This document shows, one piece after another, positions 1 through 9,942 of a stretch of 64,000 nucleotides of DNA. The notes below the pieces were generated by a model. It had not been told where the DNA came from, did no database searches, and saw only the letters and a list, made by a program, of their open reading frames with translations. A program made the position numbers and the translations under genes. The stretch comes from Undaria pinnatifida (Eukaryota > Sar > Phaeophyceae > Laminariales > Alariaceae). The first letter of the stretch is position 1. Every line of letters starts with the position of its first letter. The stretch spans positions 12,332,795 to 12,396,794 of the forward strand of contig JABAKD010000021.1 in NCBI GenBank assembly GCA_012845835.1. Direction: 5' to 3'.

Positions 1-45
1 AGGAGCCTGAAAAAAAAAAGTGGTGCAGCACGTCTATCGTAGCAC
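1..45. repeat. Terminal fragment of a CTACGATAG-type inverted-repeat element (family D)
   Basis: The A-run followed by GTGGTGCAGCACGTCTATCG and then TAGCACGC is the mirror of the left ends at 3773, 9571 and 50874, and closely matches the right end of the 50874-51238 copy. The rest of the element lies outside the window. This is seen directly; the assignment to a mobile element is inferred from the complete copies. Confidence 0.5.
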
Positions 46-102
46 GCATCGAGAGACCTTTCTGGCGGTGAACGGTGCAGCACTCTTCGATTAAACTAAA
101 TT

Positions 103-207
103 TATGTTTTCCTAATGAAAAATCTATCCCATACATTTGTTTTCCTGCTGAAAAAGCTATCCCATACATTTGTTTTCCTACTGAAAAAGCTATCCCATAC
201 AGTACTA
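103..207. repeat. 36-bp tandem repeat, three units
   Basis: Three adjacent units share TGTTTTCCT, then CTGAAAAAGCTATCCCATAC. The period is 36 bp, a multiple of three, so a short open frame (12-residue period) runs through it. I read that frame as a by-product of the repeat, not as a gene. Confidence 0.75.
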
Positions 208-423
208 ATAAAAATACCCCGAGGCTTGTAAAAAGTGACCCTCAAAACGCGGGCGCAGCAGCTAGCAGCTCCGCAAAAGGGAATCGAGCTTTTTGACGCG
301 GAAGAGAGCGCTCGTTGACGCGTCACATGACCACCCTCTCATCCATATACCACCCCCGGCCCCGCGCTCGCCCTTGAACGGCCCGACCACCAGCCCGCGC
401 TCGACCCAACCGTGCCAACAGAG

Positions 424-960
424 TAGGAGGGTGTACTAACTTCACGCATAGCCCTCGTCGTATGGCCATAGGTCGACGCAGCCCTGCAATGCCGGGATGG
501 AGCACGTCGGGTTTTCACCGACCAGGCAAACATCGCGTGCACCAAGCGAAACTAGGGGGAGGTGCGGGGCGGGGCAGGGGGGGGGGGGGGGGGGGGTATT
601 CGTTTCATGCGCAGCCGCAGTCTAAATAAAGACCATAGACCCTCGCATCCCGACAATCTAGACAATGTCGGGACGGAGCACACCGGATCTTCACCGGGAC
701 GAGGCAGGCATCGCGTGCACTGTGGCCAAGCGAAACGACCGGGGGGGAAAAGGTTTTATGCGCGGCCGTGGTCGTATGACCATACGAAGTACGACCCTCG
801 CATCCCCCAACAATATCGGGACGGAGCGCGCCGGATTTTCACCGAGGGACCAGGCAGACATCGCGTTCACCAAGGAAGCGCGAAGCGCCGTGGGACATGT
901 GCGGCGAGGACCGCGAGGATACGACAGGCGTGCTACCGCCATCTTTCACACTACCGTGTG
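424..960 (+). repeat. Family F repeat, three diverged tandem copies
   Basis: Three successive copies of a roughly 150-170 bp unit begin near 424, 593 and 740. Each carries a G-run, a GCATGACCGTAGTCG-like block, CGGGACGGAGCACGTCGG, TTTTCACCGACCAGGCAGAC and an ACCAAGCG end. Other copies are at 57617-57995 (plus) and 1279-1520 and 3560-3690 (minus). The open frames here (for example 562-1077) are not conserved between copies, so I see no coding function. Class unknown. A pure G run of about 15 bases near 582 is a likely sequencing weak point. Confidence 0.7.
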
Positions 961-1239
961 TTTCCACCAATCCAACGCGGAACGAGTGACACTCCGTACT
1001 ACTTCACGGAGAAGAAAATACTTCTCGCACAGGCGAGGTTGCGTTGGCGCCGCGCCGCGCAGTGTCGTACCAGGTAGCACACACCACATTCAATTGCGGA
1101 TGTCCATATCACAAGAAAAAAAAAAGCACACAGCACGCGACACGACACTACGACACGAAAGCGTATGACCACAGCAAAGGAACAGGGGGTCACGCTCTCG
1201 CGCGAGCGACCTCTGGCCCCAATGAAAACCAAAGGCCCC

Positions 1240-1262
1240 AAAATGACCCACCCCCCTACCGT
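1240..1262. repeat. Isolated CCCCCCTACCGTA element terminus
   Basis: CCCCCCTACCGTATAG matches the terminal signature of the CTACGATAG-type elements (families D and E), but no partner end is visible nearby. It is probably a truncated copy. Confidence 0.3.
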
Positions 1263-1278
1263 ATAGCCTTTTGGCACA

Positions 1279-1520
1279 TGCTGCCGGAGTCCGTCTTACG
1301 AGCGGTTCTTGGAAGGATGCAGTTCACCCTTCATGCGACTCGCCGAACACCACCTCACGGCGCTTCGCGCTTGGTGGGTGCAAGCAATGTCTGCGCTGCC
1401 TGGTTGGTGAAAACCCGACGTGCTCCGTCCCGGCTGAGTAGGGATGGGAGGGTCTATGGTCGTGCGACTACTACGGCCGTGCACAAACTGAGTATACGCC
1501 CCTCTACCTGCTACGGCACT
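1279..1520 (-). repeat. Family F repeat, reverse-oriented copy
   Basis: The reverse complement matches 57788-57995 over about 200 bp, including the extension past the GCGCTTGGTG block (GAACTGCATC, TCCAAGAACCGC, AGACGGACT). With the three forward copies at 424-960 this makes a head-to-head pair of F arrays in the first 1.5 kb. Confidence 0.7.
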
Positions 1521-1597
1521 CGTAGCCTTGGCCCGAGTGACAAGAAGGGTGAGCGCTGCATCCTCTAAAATAAGAACCACTTGTGACTGATTCTACG

Positions 1598-1834
1598 ATA
1601 GCTTCCCCCCCAAGCCAGCGATTTTCTTTAACCAGAACGTTTCATGGCTGCTTTGACACGAGGAAAGACGCTATGAAAAAAATACCTTCGCATTTTTCCT
1701 TCCTTGCAAGAAACACTATTGAACGATGACGTTGGGCTGGCAAGGGGCACAATATTTAAGGAGACATCGCCGGGAGCTGGCTGGTTTCAAAACCGGCGAT
1801 TTCGTTAAAGAAAAGTTGGGGGGGGGCTACCGTA
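1598..1834. mobile_element. Family E inverted-repeat element (MITE-like), copy 1
   Basis: The left end reads TCTACGATAGCTTCCCCCCC, then GCGATTTTCTTTAAC. The right end is its imperfect reverse complement: GTTAAAGAAAAGTTGGGGGG, then GCTACCGTAAAA. The element is about 235 bp. The middle contains GAACGATGACGTTGG and GGCAAGGGGCACAAT, both also present in the copies at 6972 and 7657. No transposase is present, so it would be non-autonomous. TIRs plus internal similarity between three copies make this a firm repeat family; the superfamily is unknown. Confidence 0.75.
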
Positions 1835-2786
1835 AAACGACTCCTGTGCAGAACATAGCCGCGAGTCGGGCAGCAGTATCCGCAGTATCGAACACCGAAA
1901 TACCTCGAGAACGGGCAGTATCCGCAGTACGTAACAACGGCGAGCACTCGCAGTTCAAACTCGCCGTGAAAATCAAAGCCAGTCCTCTAAAGGCACTGTA
2001 TAGAGGGAGGGGGATAAATTACCTGATACCTGGTACGCAACATTCGATGTACCATGTCACACGCTTGAAAGTAGAGTCTAGAGTAACTCGTGTACATATT
2101 TGAAATAATAGTCAAGAAACAGGTGAAAACCAGAAAAATCTTGAAACTTTCAACGTTGACCGAATTAACAGAACTGGTGCATACGCGTATTGTGCGCGGA
2201 TCCCAAGCCACACGCTATATATAAACTCGCCACGACTGAAACGGTTAAACGACGACCGAAACGACTGAACGAAATAATGTCCGCATACTACGCGTATGGG
2301 CGGACCGACGAAGAATGCAGCATTTCTAGGAACTCCAATTCAAGAAAGCTGACTTCCAACTGGGGACAACGTCAAGAGAGCGAAACATTTCTGTTAGGTT
2401 ATTTAGTATCTCATCTCCGTCCTATTTGGCCAAAAAGAGAAGGGGGGGGGGGTAAGGGGTAGGTATTTATCGTTTTTCTTTGCCAAAAAGAAACAACTCA
2501 CCGTCGCACTTTCTGCGCCGCCGCCATACTTACCGCTCTGCGTACGCTCAGCTAAGCGTGACTCCACACCGTGCAAAAACTCTAAAAAAAATGAAAACGA
2601 TAAACAAAAAACACAAGAGCAGCCAATAAGAAAGGCGACAAACAAAAAGCGAGAGCGGAAGGGGTTGTCCGACTAGGACACCCACGAGAAAAACACCGAG
2701 GGAACAACACACAAAAACAAGGCCAGATATCGCCTGGCTATCCCCATTGGCTAGCCAACAAGCCAACCAATCAACCAATAGACAAA
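1835..2786. other. No gene seen
   Basis: A short direct duplication containing GGGCAGTATCCGCAGTA sits at 1870-1935, and a TACCTGGTA motif at about 2029. The remainder is unique-looking sequence with only short open frames on both strands. The 2787 terminal exon begins to its right, so 2500-2786 may hold that gene's 3' UTR on the minus strand. I see no convincing AATAAA-type polyadenylation signal. Confidence 0.5.
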
Positions 2787-3239
2787 TCAAACTCTACGCC
2801 TCTTCTTAGCGCTACCGGTGAGCCAGCTGAAAAACCCTCCCCTCCCCTCCTCTTCCTCCTCTTCCTCCTCCTCTTCCTCTTCCTCTTCTTCCTCCTCTTC
2901 CTCCTCTTCTTCCTCCTCCCCATCGCCTCTATCATTCCGTTTCCCCCCCGTCCCGTTCCCCACCCCCTCCTCCTCCCCATCATTCATGCTATACCGAGAA
3001 CGACCATTACCGCCGCCCGAGCTAGGTACAGACCCTCGCAAACCGGTCACTGCTGTCGCCCCCCCACCCCTCGTCGCCACCGCCCCCAGTGGAGACCCAC
3101 TGGCTGCCGACGCCCCTGCTGCTGCTGCTGATGCTGCTGCCGCCTTTGCTTCTGCTGCTGTTGCTGACGCTCTAGCTTCCTCAAGCGCGGCCTTGAGGTT
3201 CTTAATCTCCTCATTGCGCTTCTCGACCTCAGCGTAAGC
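2787..3239 (-). CDS. Terminal exon of an unknown coiled-coil protein with acidic tract and basic C-terminus
   Basis: On the minus strand a polypyrimidine tract followed by TTGTTCAG forms a good 3' splice site, and the frame then runs open for 150 codons to TGA at 2789-2787. The product starts AYAEVEKRNEEIKNLKAALE, a heptad-patterned coiled coil. An Ala-rich helix (AAAASAAAAGASAAS), a Gly/Ser linker, a run of about 24 Glu and the tail FFSWLTGSAKKRRRV follow; the tail resembles a nuclear-localisation or membrane-proximal basic motif. The frame starts in phase 0 at the acceptor. No family is recognised. The Glu run comes from a CCT/CTT microsatellite, so its length may vary. An antisense poly-Ser frame over the same bases is a shadow. 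The first exon could be the one at 26847-26983, but exons between them are not visible. Confidence 0.6.
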   Translation of the reverse strand, partial: AYAEVEKRNEEIKNLKAALEEARASATAAEAKAAAASAAAAGASAASGSPLGAVATRGGGATAVTGLRGSVPSSGGGNGRSRYSMNDGEEEGVGNGTGGKRNDRGDGEEEEEEEEEEEEEEEEEEEEEEEEGRGGFFSWLTGSAKKRRRV

Positions 3240-3299
3240 CTGAACAAAAAAACAAGAACAAAGCAAAAAACACGAATGACGAATATATATAAAATACAC

Positions 3300-3430
3300 A
3301 CGAGGGCAACATCGAGGCGGAGGAGGAGGCGGAGGAGGAGGAACAGGCCGAGGAGGATGCGGAGGATGCGGAGGAGGGGAGGGGGGGGGAAGGGGGAGGG
3401 GGAGGAAGGGGAGGAGGAGACCTTAACAAA
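3300..3430. repeat. GGA-rich low-complexity tract
   Basis: This purine-strand (GGA)n and G-run stretch lies immediately 5' of the minus-strand terminal exon, so it sits inside the inferred intron. Purine/pyrimidine asymmetry is strong here and again at 3490-3560. Confidence 0.7.
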
Positions 3431-3559
3431 AAAATAAGCACAAAAAAAAAAAAAAAACTACAAAATATATGAAAAAGGCACAAGGACAACAACAAGGAGG
3501 AGGAGGAGAGGAGGACGAAAAAGAGGAGGGGAAGGAGGGGGAGGCGGAGGAGGGAGAAC

Positions 3560-3690
3560 GCCAGACAAGGAGTCAAACCGTGGTGTCCCGGCATACCTTC
3601 CCGCCCCCCCCCTCCCAATCCCGAACCCGACGTGCTTCGTCCCGGCACTGTGAGGATATAAAAAACTTGCGGTATTCAGACTACGGTCAT
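3560..3690 (-). repeat. Family F repeat, degenerate reverse copy
   Basis: CCCGACGTGCTTCGTCCCGG and CTACGGTCATGCATGA are the reverse complements of the family F core (CCGGGACGGAGCACGTCGG and GCATGACCGTAGTCG). A C-rich run follows, mirroring the G-run that starts the forward copies. Confidence 0.5.
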
Positions 3691-3772
3691 GCATGATAAT
3701 GACCCCCCCCCCCCTTCCCCCCCCTCCCCCCCCCCCCCCGCCCTCACCGCCTCCATATTATCACCGCACCTG

Positions 3773-4042
3773 GCGCGTGCTACGATAGAGGTATACCACT
3801 TTCAGACATTTTTTATTCTGGATGACGGGGATCCTATCTTGAACCAACATCGTCCGAAATCTACATTTTTGCTTTGCAAAAACAAAAAATATTCTTTTAT
3901 ACCCAGGCCACGGGTTTTTCGTCTGGGTGTACTTTCACCTTAATCAAAAGAAGCGCTTGGGGCGAGAGGTACATAGAGCTCTTCAACCGACCACCCCCAG
4001 AAGAAAAAGGTACACAAAAAAAAGGTGTACCTTTTACCGTAC
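3773..4042. mobile_element. Family D inverted-repeat element, copy 1
   Basis: The left end is GCTACGATAGAGGTATACCA. The right end, GGTGTACCTTTTACCGTAC, is its imperfect reverse complement. Inside, ATTCTGGATGACGGGG aligns with GTGAATGACGGGGCTCC in the copy at 50874. It lacks the AACCCCTTTAGAG core seen in other D copies, so it is either a divergent variant or an internally deleted copy. Confidence 0.5.
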
Positions 4043-4419
4043 AATTATTAATAGTAGCGCACTGTCACCTGCTTTGCCGTTTCAACCGCCTCTTTCTCGT
4101 TTTTCTTCATGTCGTCTTTTTCGGTGAGGTGTCGCGATACCGTGACACCGTGGCTTACCGCTTGTTCCTGAAACGAAAAAATGGATGTGCGTGGTACGAA
4201 AGGATGCGCGAGGCGAAATAAGACGAACGGAAAAGCGACGGGAGGGGTGGAGACAGGCAGATAGAGAGTTGAGCGGAAAAGCAGGAACAGAGGGAAACAG
4301 AGACTCATATCTGGAGTGTATAATAGCTACATTAGGAGGGGATTGAGGTACAGAGAGAAGGGGTGAAATATACCCAATAGTGTGGGAGCGAGGCAACAAT
4401 AACGGAAAGCGAGGGGGCG

Positions 4420-4828
4420 TGGGGGGGGGAGCGTACTCATTTGTTGCTTGCCTTGGTAATTTGACCATTGACCACGCATCCCTCTCGAGGCGGAGCACCG
4501 TTCTCACTCCTGACAGACACCTCCAACATTTGGGCGCTCATTACGCTTCTTTCATATACTACATAGGAACTGTTTGCTTATCCTATCCCCGACCTGTTTC
4601 GCCGTCTGCGGCCACCATCCATATCCTAGGATAGCGATCGTTTTCTCGCTACTCTCTAGTCTTATCAACTCTTTCATGGCACATGCGTCTAATTTCCTCA
4701 TCCTCTCGTCTAACGCATCCAGTTCCTCCTTGTGTATTTCACATCCTCCTACTATGAGTCCTATTCTCTATCGCTGTGGCACACGGGCACATGTTCGTAG
4801 CCACGTCCTCTTCCTCCCGACTACTGGT
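4420..4828 (+). repeat. Family G dispersed repeat, long copy
   Basis: This roughly 410-bp segment is mirrored by 60312-60725 on the other strand. Shared blocks include TTTGTTGCTTGCCTT, GACCACGCATCCCT, CTCCAACATTTGGGCGCTCA, TTTCGCCGTCTG, GATAGCGATCG and CACACGGGCA. A third, shorter copy lies at 5415-5560. No long conserved frame and no reverse transcriptase or transposase motif is visible, so the class is unknown. Confidence 0.75.
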
Positions 4829-5414
4829 ATATCTCTTTCTTCTTTCGGGCAGGTCCAGGTCCCCTACAAGAAATCGCAGTTTCAGCTTTTTCGCGTAGTC
4901 CATTGCGGCCGTGCAGACACGTTTTCATTCCAACATCTTCCCTCAACCCCCGGTATACCTCTAAGTGCTTCTCCTTTTTCACCTTATTTCTTAGCGCTTG
5001 CCTTTCCCTTCTTCTATTCTTTCTTTTGGCTCTGTCTTGTACCCGCCAAACTTCTCTATAGACAGTGCCTCTTCTTCCCCCCCCCCTAAATCCTCCCATA
5101 TTTTCTCGACTGCGTTATCCCATTTTTTTCCAGCTCACCTTTTTTGTTATTTTCTCCCATACAGCCCTATCGACTATTATGGCTCGCAACCTCTTTTCCG
5201 GCATATGCTTTACTTTTATTGCCATTTCAACTTTCTCACGTCTCTTTTGTTTTAAGTGGGTACATTCCTAGTTATGCTTTCATCACTATATTGCTCGTCG
5301 TACTTGAGCATTCAGTATATTTTTAGCTGCTGTCGTCTGCACTGCTTCCATTCGTTTTTATGAACTCGCGATCCCTTCCCATACTTCTGCATACTCTAAT
5401 TATGGTACAATCAC
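4829..5414. other. Pyrimidine-rich stretch, no gene seen
   Basis: This C/T-rich sequence has several overlapping short open frames on the plus strand, an effect of low purine content (few stop codons). None shows a splice context or a recognisable domain. Confidence 0.5.
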
Positions 5415-5560
5415 ATTCACAGCGAGGGGAGGGGGGGGGTATTAATTTGTTACTTGCCTTAGCCAGTTGATCACTGACCGCGTGTCCCTTCGAGGCGGAG
5501 CGCCGTTCCTGCTCCTAATAGACACCTCCAACATTTAGGCGCTCAGTTCGTTTCTTCCAT
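5415..5560 (+). repeat. Family G repeat, 3'-truncated copy
   Basis: GTTACTTGCCTTAG, GCGTGTCCCTTCGAGGCGGA and CTCCAACATTTAGGCGCTCA match the first 150 bases of the copy at 4420. The similarity then stops and the CTACG satellite starts. Confidence 0.7.
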
Positions 5561-5569
5561 TGAATACAT

Positions 5570-5900
5570 TATGCTACGCTACGCTACGCCACGGTATGCT
5601 ACGTCATACCACGCTATACTACGCTACGCTCTACTACGCTGTACAAACCGCTTCCACCGCTTCGCTTCGCTTCTCGACGCTACGCTACGCCATGCTTCAC
5701 GGCGTCACGCAACGCTAGTATGATCTACGGCACACCACGTCACGCCACGTTAGTTTAGGCTAGTTGGAGCTAGAGACACCAACTTGCGCTACCCTGCCGT
5801 ACGCTGCTGTACGCTGCCGTACGCTGCTCTACGCTGCGCTATACTGCGTTATCCTACACCACTCCACACCACATTACACTACACGCTACGGTTCGTAAAA
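5570..5900. repeat. Degenerate CTACG pentanucleotide satellite
   Basis: Runs of CTACG/CTACGC and variants (CCACG, CTGTACG, CTATACTACG) fill 5570-5720 and resume at 5790-5900. The order is irregular, as in an old, decayed simple repeat. Confidence 0.75.
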
Positions 5901-6245
5901 CCGAGCCAAGCTGTGCTATGCTGCACTACGTTAATAGCCACTTGCGCTGCTCTCCACTAACCTTCAGGAGATCCTGGGTTTCCTTTAGCGACATCTCGAT
6001 GCTGAAAGCGTCCACGTGGTGTGTGTATGCATACAGAGGAGCGAAGGCAACACGCGTGGGAAGGTAGCGAACGAAGCGGAGGAGGACGAGGAGGACGACG
6101 AGATGAGGGTTGAATTTACTCCCTTGGAACTGCACGCACGCTTGATAGCGGGGATGTAAGTTTTTTTTTTCGCGAGGAATTCCAACTTTGCCTGGGTAGG
6201 AGCTGGGCAAGGAACACATACAACGTTAGCGTTGAAACCGTCCAA
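5901..6245. other. No gene seen
   Basis: Unique-looking sequence between two satellites, with short open frames only. A (GGA/CGA)-like stretch sits at 6076-6100. Confidence 0.4.
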
Positions 6246-6780
6246 CGTCAACCCAACCCGGAAAAACCACGTTAGAAACCTATTTTCCTCCTATTTTTCT
6301 TGTTCTCTTGTCAACCCAACCTGGAAAAATGACGTTAGAAACATATTTTCCTCCGATTTTTTTTGTTCTCTCGTCAACCCAGCCCCGAAAAATCAGGTAG
6401 GAAACATGTTTTCCTCCTATTTCTTTGGTATCTCGTCAACCCAACCCGAAAACTTAGATTAGAAACATCTTTTCTTGTTTTTTAATCTCTCGTCAACCCA
6501 AACCGAAAAATTAGGTTGGAAACCTATTTTCCTCTTGTTTTTTAATCTCTCGTCAACCCAACCCGGAAAAATAACGTTAGAAACCTATTTTCCTCTTGTT
6601 TATTCTCTCGTCACCTCAACCCCGAAAACTCAGGTTAGAAACATGGTTGACCCTTATTTTTTCATTATCTCGTCAACCCAACCTCGAAAAATCAGGTTAG
6701 AGACATGTTTTCCCCTTGTTTTCTAATTCTCTCGCCAGCCCAACCCGGAAAAATTAGGTTCGAAACATGTTTTCCATCCC
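6246..6780. repeat. Satellite array, about 62-66 bp period, eight to nine units
   Basis: Each unit reads approximately CGTCAACCCAACCCGGAAAA, then (A/T)TNAGGTTAGAAACATG and TTTTCCTC, then a T-rich stretch and TCTCT. Units begin near 6246, 6309, 6374, 6434, 6493, 6552, 6611, 6673 and 6734. Two open frames (6232-6462 and 6475-6726) run through the array because units are close to multiples of three. They encode repeated S-S-T-Q-P-x-K peptides, which I treat as by-products. Confidence 0.85.
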
Positions 6781-6971
6781 AACTTTTTTTCGTGGGTCGG
6801 CTGGCCTTGGGTTGTGGTGTTCGTCTGTTTCAACACCGCTGCTTATTTCTATGTTTTATTTTCTTCCAACCCAGCAGTTGAAAATCGCGAAGACCCTAGT
6901 AAAACGCTACTTGGATCAGGCGCACTGTTCATAGCATTTGCCCTCTGGCCGTGGCCACTTGAGGATAGATT

Positions 6972-7251
6972 CTACGATACCCACCCCCCCCCCCAACCAA
7001 ACCCGCGTTTTTCTTTAACGAACGTTTCATAGCGCTGCTCGACACGACAACGGATGCTATGCTATGAAACGAGAAAAAAAAAAATCTTCGCAAACTTTTC
7101 TGTGCGCGAAGAACTATGGAACGACGACGTCGGGGGGGGGGGGCGAAAGGGGCCCCACCGTATTTTAGCAGATACGACATGAAGCTGGTTTCAAAACAGG
7201 CGATTCCATTAAAGAAAAGGGGAGGGGGGGGGGGGGGGGGGGCTACCGCAG
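6972..7251. mobile_element. Family E inverted-repeat element, copy 2
   Basis: The left end is CTACGATACCCACCCCCC, then GTTTTTCTTTAACG. The right end is CATTAAAGAAAAGGGGAGGG, a long G run and GCTACCGCAG. The middle shares GGAACGACGACGTCGG and AAGCTGGTTTCAAAAC with copies 1 and 3. It is about 280 bp, longer than copy 1 because of expanded G runs and an A run. Confidence 0.75.
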
Positions 7252-7656
7252 AACGGCTCCTCAAGGCCCCTAAGCCTCACCCCAAATAAGTTTTCATTGG
7301 CCAAGGGGGCGGTAGGGGGGGGGTGTTAACACCCCCAACTTCACCGCCGGGTTTCCACAACTCGCACTAGTGACTAAATTTCACGGAACGAAACTACTTC
7401 ACTATTACGGAGATCCATTGCTGACAGGACGAAATTACACACTTAAAGAAGGAAGCATGGCCACCTTTCAGGCGACCCCTCCGAGGCTACGACTTCTGCG
7501 TCCGATTGAGGCTGCTCCGCCTACTTTGTAAGATCAACCAACGAAAAGAACGTAAGCAAAACGCTACTATATAGACAAACGCGGGTGTTTTTTTTGCCAA
7601 ACCTTTTTTTTGTTTTTCACCCTCCTTACAATGGATCTCCGTAATATGAGTCTTAC
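7252..7656. other. No gene seen
   Basis: This 400-bp spacer separates two family E copies and holds a G-rich run and short open frames. The pair 6972-7251 and 7657-7889 could itself act as the ends of a composite unit. I see no coding content that supports this. Confidence 0.4.
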
Positions 7657-7889
7657 TACGATAGCCCCCCCAACTTTTTTTCAACGAAATCGCCGGTTTT
7701 GAAACCAGCTCCCGGCCTTACCTCCTGAAAAAAAACGGTGCCCCTTGCCACCCCGACGTCATCGTTCGATGGTCCATTGCAAACAAGAAAATATATGGAG
7801 GCCTTGATATAACAGCAACCTTCCTTATGTCGTGCAGCCATGAAACGATCGTTACAAAAAAACGCTGGTTTTGGGGGTGGCTATCGTAC
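7657..7889. mobile_element. Family E inverted-repeat element, copy 3
   Basis: The left end is ACTACGATAGCCCCCCCAAC, with TTTCAACGAAATCGCCGG behind it. The right end contains AAAACGCTGG and GGGGTGGCTATCGTACA. The central blocks are AAACCAGCTCCCGGC, GGTGCCCCTTGCCACCC and GACGTCATCGTTCGATGG. It runs in the opposite orientation to copy 1, as the central blocks show. This copy has the cleanest matching outer ends (CTACGATAGCC and its complement). Confidence 0.75.
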
Positions 7890-8044
7890 AATCAATCCTG
7901 ATGTTATTTTAAAGGCGCTGCGTAGCTTTGCCATTACAGTGCGGATTCATGTCGCGAAATTTATCGGCACGGAAGCTAAAAGACAGCAAAGGAACAGGGG
8001 AGGCAGTCACTCCCCGCGAGTGACGCCGAGCCGCTGCTAACAAA

Positions 8045-8246
8045 AACACGGGGACCGCCGACAGGGATAGCTCGCGTCATCGCTATAGTGGGAACCGAAG
8101 GGCACGCCAGCTATCATAGCGCTGCATTGTGAATGCAAAATTAGTTAAATCGACACACGACGTGTATAAAAATACGTGGACGTGTGGTGAGCTAAAGCTT
8201 TATTATTTTTCCCCATCCGCCGGAGGATAAAAAAAAAAAAAAAAAA
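8045..8246 (+). mobile_element. Family P retroposon, long copy with A tail
   Basis: It starts near GGGACCGCCGACAGGGATAG and ends CCCCATCCGCCGGAGGAT followed by 19 A. Internal blocks are GACACACGACGTGTAT, AAATACGTGGACGTGTGG and GAGCTAAAGCTTTATT. A second long copy is at 46085-46290, and two 5'-truncated copies are at 15775 and 46395. The shared 3' end, 5' truncation and A-rich tails are what retroposition produces. No clear A/B-box tRNA promoter is seen, so the head origin is unknown. Confidence 0.7.
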
Positions 8247-8289
8247 AGACCCCCCCCTACCGTTGAATGGATATTTTGTGGAAACCCAA

Positions 8290-8535
8290 GGCTCAACTCC
8301 ATTTACAGATCCATGGGCCAGGTATATATGGGACGGTAGTCCCGCAGCAGGTCATCTCTTTATCTGAAGGGAGGTGTGGTCCGGAGACACACCGAGGTGG
8401 GTAATATGCGTAGCCGCACGCTCGAGGGTCAGCAGCGAGGATAACCTCAGAGTGCCCTCGTGGAGCCAGGGTGGCCTCGAAGGATTATAGTGACAACGAG
8501 GCGGTACGATCTAGGTGATAGGACCTATCCACATA
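8290..8535 (+). repeat. Family Q repeat, copy 1
   Basis: It aligns with 16190-16395 through GGAGACACACCGAGGTGGGT, CAACGAGGCGGTACGAT and CTATCCACATA. In both places it lies a short distance downstream of a family P copy. P and Q could therefore be parts of one longer element or of an old segmental duplication. Confidence 0.55.
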
Positions 8536-9570
8536 CGCAAAGAAAATAGTGCATACACAAAAAAAAATGCCATTCTGTTTGTTGATCCCTATGAAGCGTG
8601 AAGGGCTTGCTCGTTGAGCAAACACTAGTGGGGTGATTAGGCCACCAATATAAAGACAAGCACAACACGTACTTCGTACATATATTCTAGTGCTCCAACC
8701 CAAGGCACAACGTGGAGGACGCTCGCCAGGAAGAAAGGCGGCCAACTATTTTCAAAATTAACCAGAACATTTCCACCATCCCGATATCCCGCTACCATGT
8801 AGCCAACGTATCAATGGAAACCCCTACTACAATTAACCGTCATCATATCCGTATCATATCCAAGCATACGATCAACACATTCAGACTTACTTCGTTTCAA
8901 GGGCGGTCTCTGGCCTCGACGGGGTGCTCGTTCACGCTTGACAATAGCGTGCGCTGCAGCGAGACGACACGGATCGATACACTGGGGCCCAAGAATCGCA
9001 CGAGCGACTCGACCCGCTTGGACCTATCTCCACAAGGACGACACTGGAAGACGTCACTCATGCCGACAGCACAGACCGCCCTTGGAACGAAATCGGTCGA
9101 CGTGACGCTGTGCTCTGGGGGTGTGGGAGCACAGGGAAAACGGTGTGAGCCCCTGGCGGTGCGACATGAGAAAGCCTTTGGGTTGTGAGTGCTCGGGGTC
9201 CGGATCGGTCGCTCGAGAGCCTAGCTGTCTGGAACGATGCGCGCCAGCAGCAGAGCCAACCACCGTGCTCCGGCCACAGAACGAGAGTCGAGGCGTGAGT
9301 TCTGGCGAGCTCCATGTGTCGTGGGGCGGGGTCGTCCTTCGGAATTGCGGCTGGTTGCGATCTCCGGTCGCTCTTTATTAAGGCACGAAGAATCTCCGAT
9401 AATAATTGGTCTCTTCATCTTTTGGAAGAACGAAAAACGTGCAAAAGTGACGTTGATTAGAAAATAAGTATGGGTTCGCTGACGGACACTGACTGTAGTA
9501 ATTAGTCGTTTCTCGAAGGTGCCGACTATCCGACTTATTTTGGTTACGTACTGTAGGAGGGATTGTTTAA
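8536..9570. other. No recognised gene; one open frame and an inverted repeat
   Basis: A 158-codon open frame (8712-9188, plus) has no recognisable domain and no splice context. Within it, TTTCAAGGGCGGTCT at about 8895 and its complement AGACCGCCCTTGGAACGAAA at about 9075 form a roughly 20-bp inverted repeat around a 160-bp interior. That suggests a small fold-back sequence, not a gene. Confidence 0.35.
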
Positions 9571-9912
9571 TAACGCGTGCTACGATAGAGGGTAGCACTT
9601 TATCAGCTGTTTCATTTTGTGAACGAAGGGACTCCCTAACCCTTTTAGAGCCCCCAAATCCCTCCCTATACTAACTTTAAAAAAATTGTAAAAAAAGGGT
9701 TTCCAGTTGTAAAAGCGGCAACCCCAAAAATGGTCGGAATTAACGCCATTTTTTGTTTTGCACATTAGTGCGATTTTGAGTATACCTAGACCATGGGTTT
9801 GCTCACCTTGTTGCACTTTCAGTTTGCTATCGATGGTTGGCTCAGAAGGCAAATAATAAAGCTCAATAGTTATCCTCAATAGGTTACGAGCCTCGGAAAA
9901 GACAATGGTGAT
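9571..9912. mobile_element. Family D element, copy 2
   Basis: The left end is GCGTGCTACGATAGAGGGTA. Behind it come GAACGAAGGGACTCC, the core AACCCTTTTAGAGCCCCC and the core end GGGTTTCCAGTTGTAAAAG. ATACCTAGACCATGGG and CAGAAGGCAAATAATA follow, both shared with the copy at 23077. The right terminus is not clean; the 261-bp tandem duplication begins 30 bp further on and may have split off the real end, now at 10590-10680. Confidence 0.6.
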
Positions 9913-9942
9913 GTCACCTGTACCGCAGTATGCGTCGTTTTT

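Noticed and set aside
2818-3237. Plus-strand poly-Ser protein
   Set aside because: Antisense shadow of the minus-strand poly-Glu exon, which has an acceptor site and coiled-coil composition.
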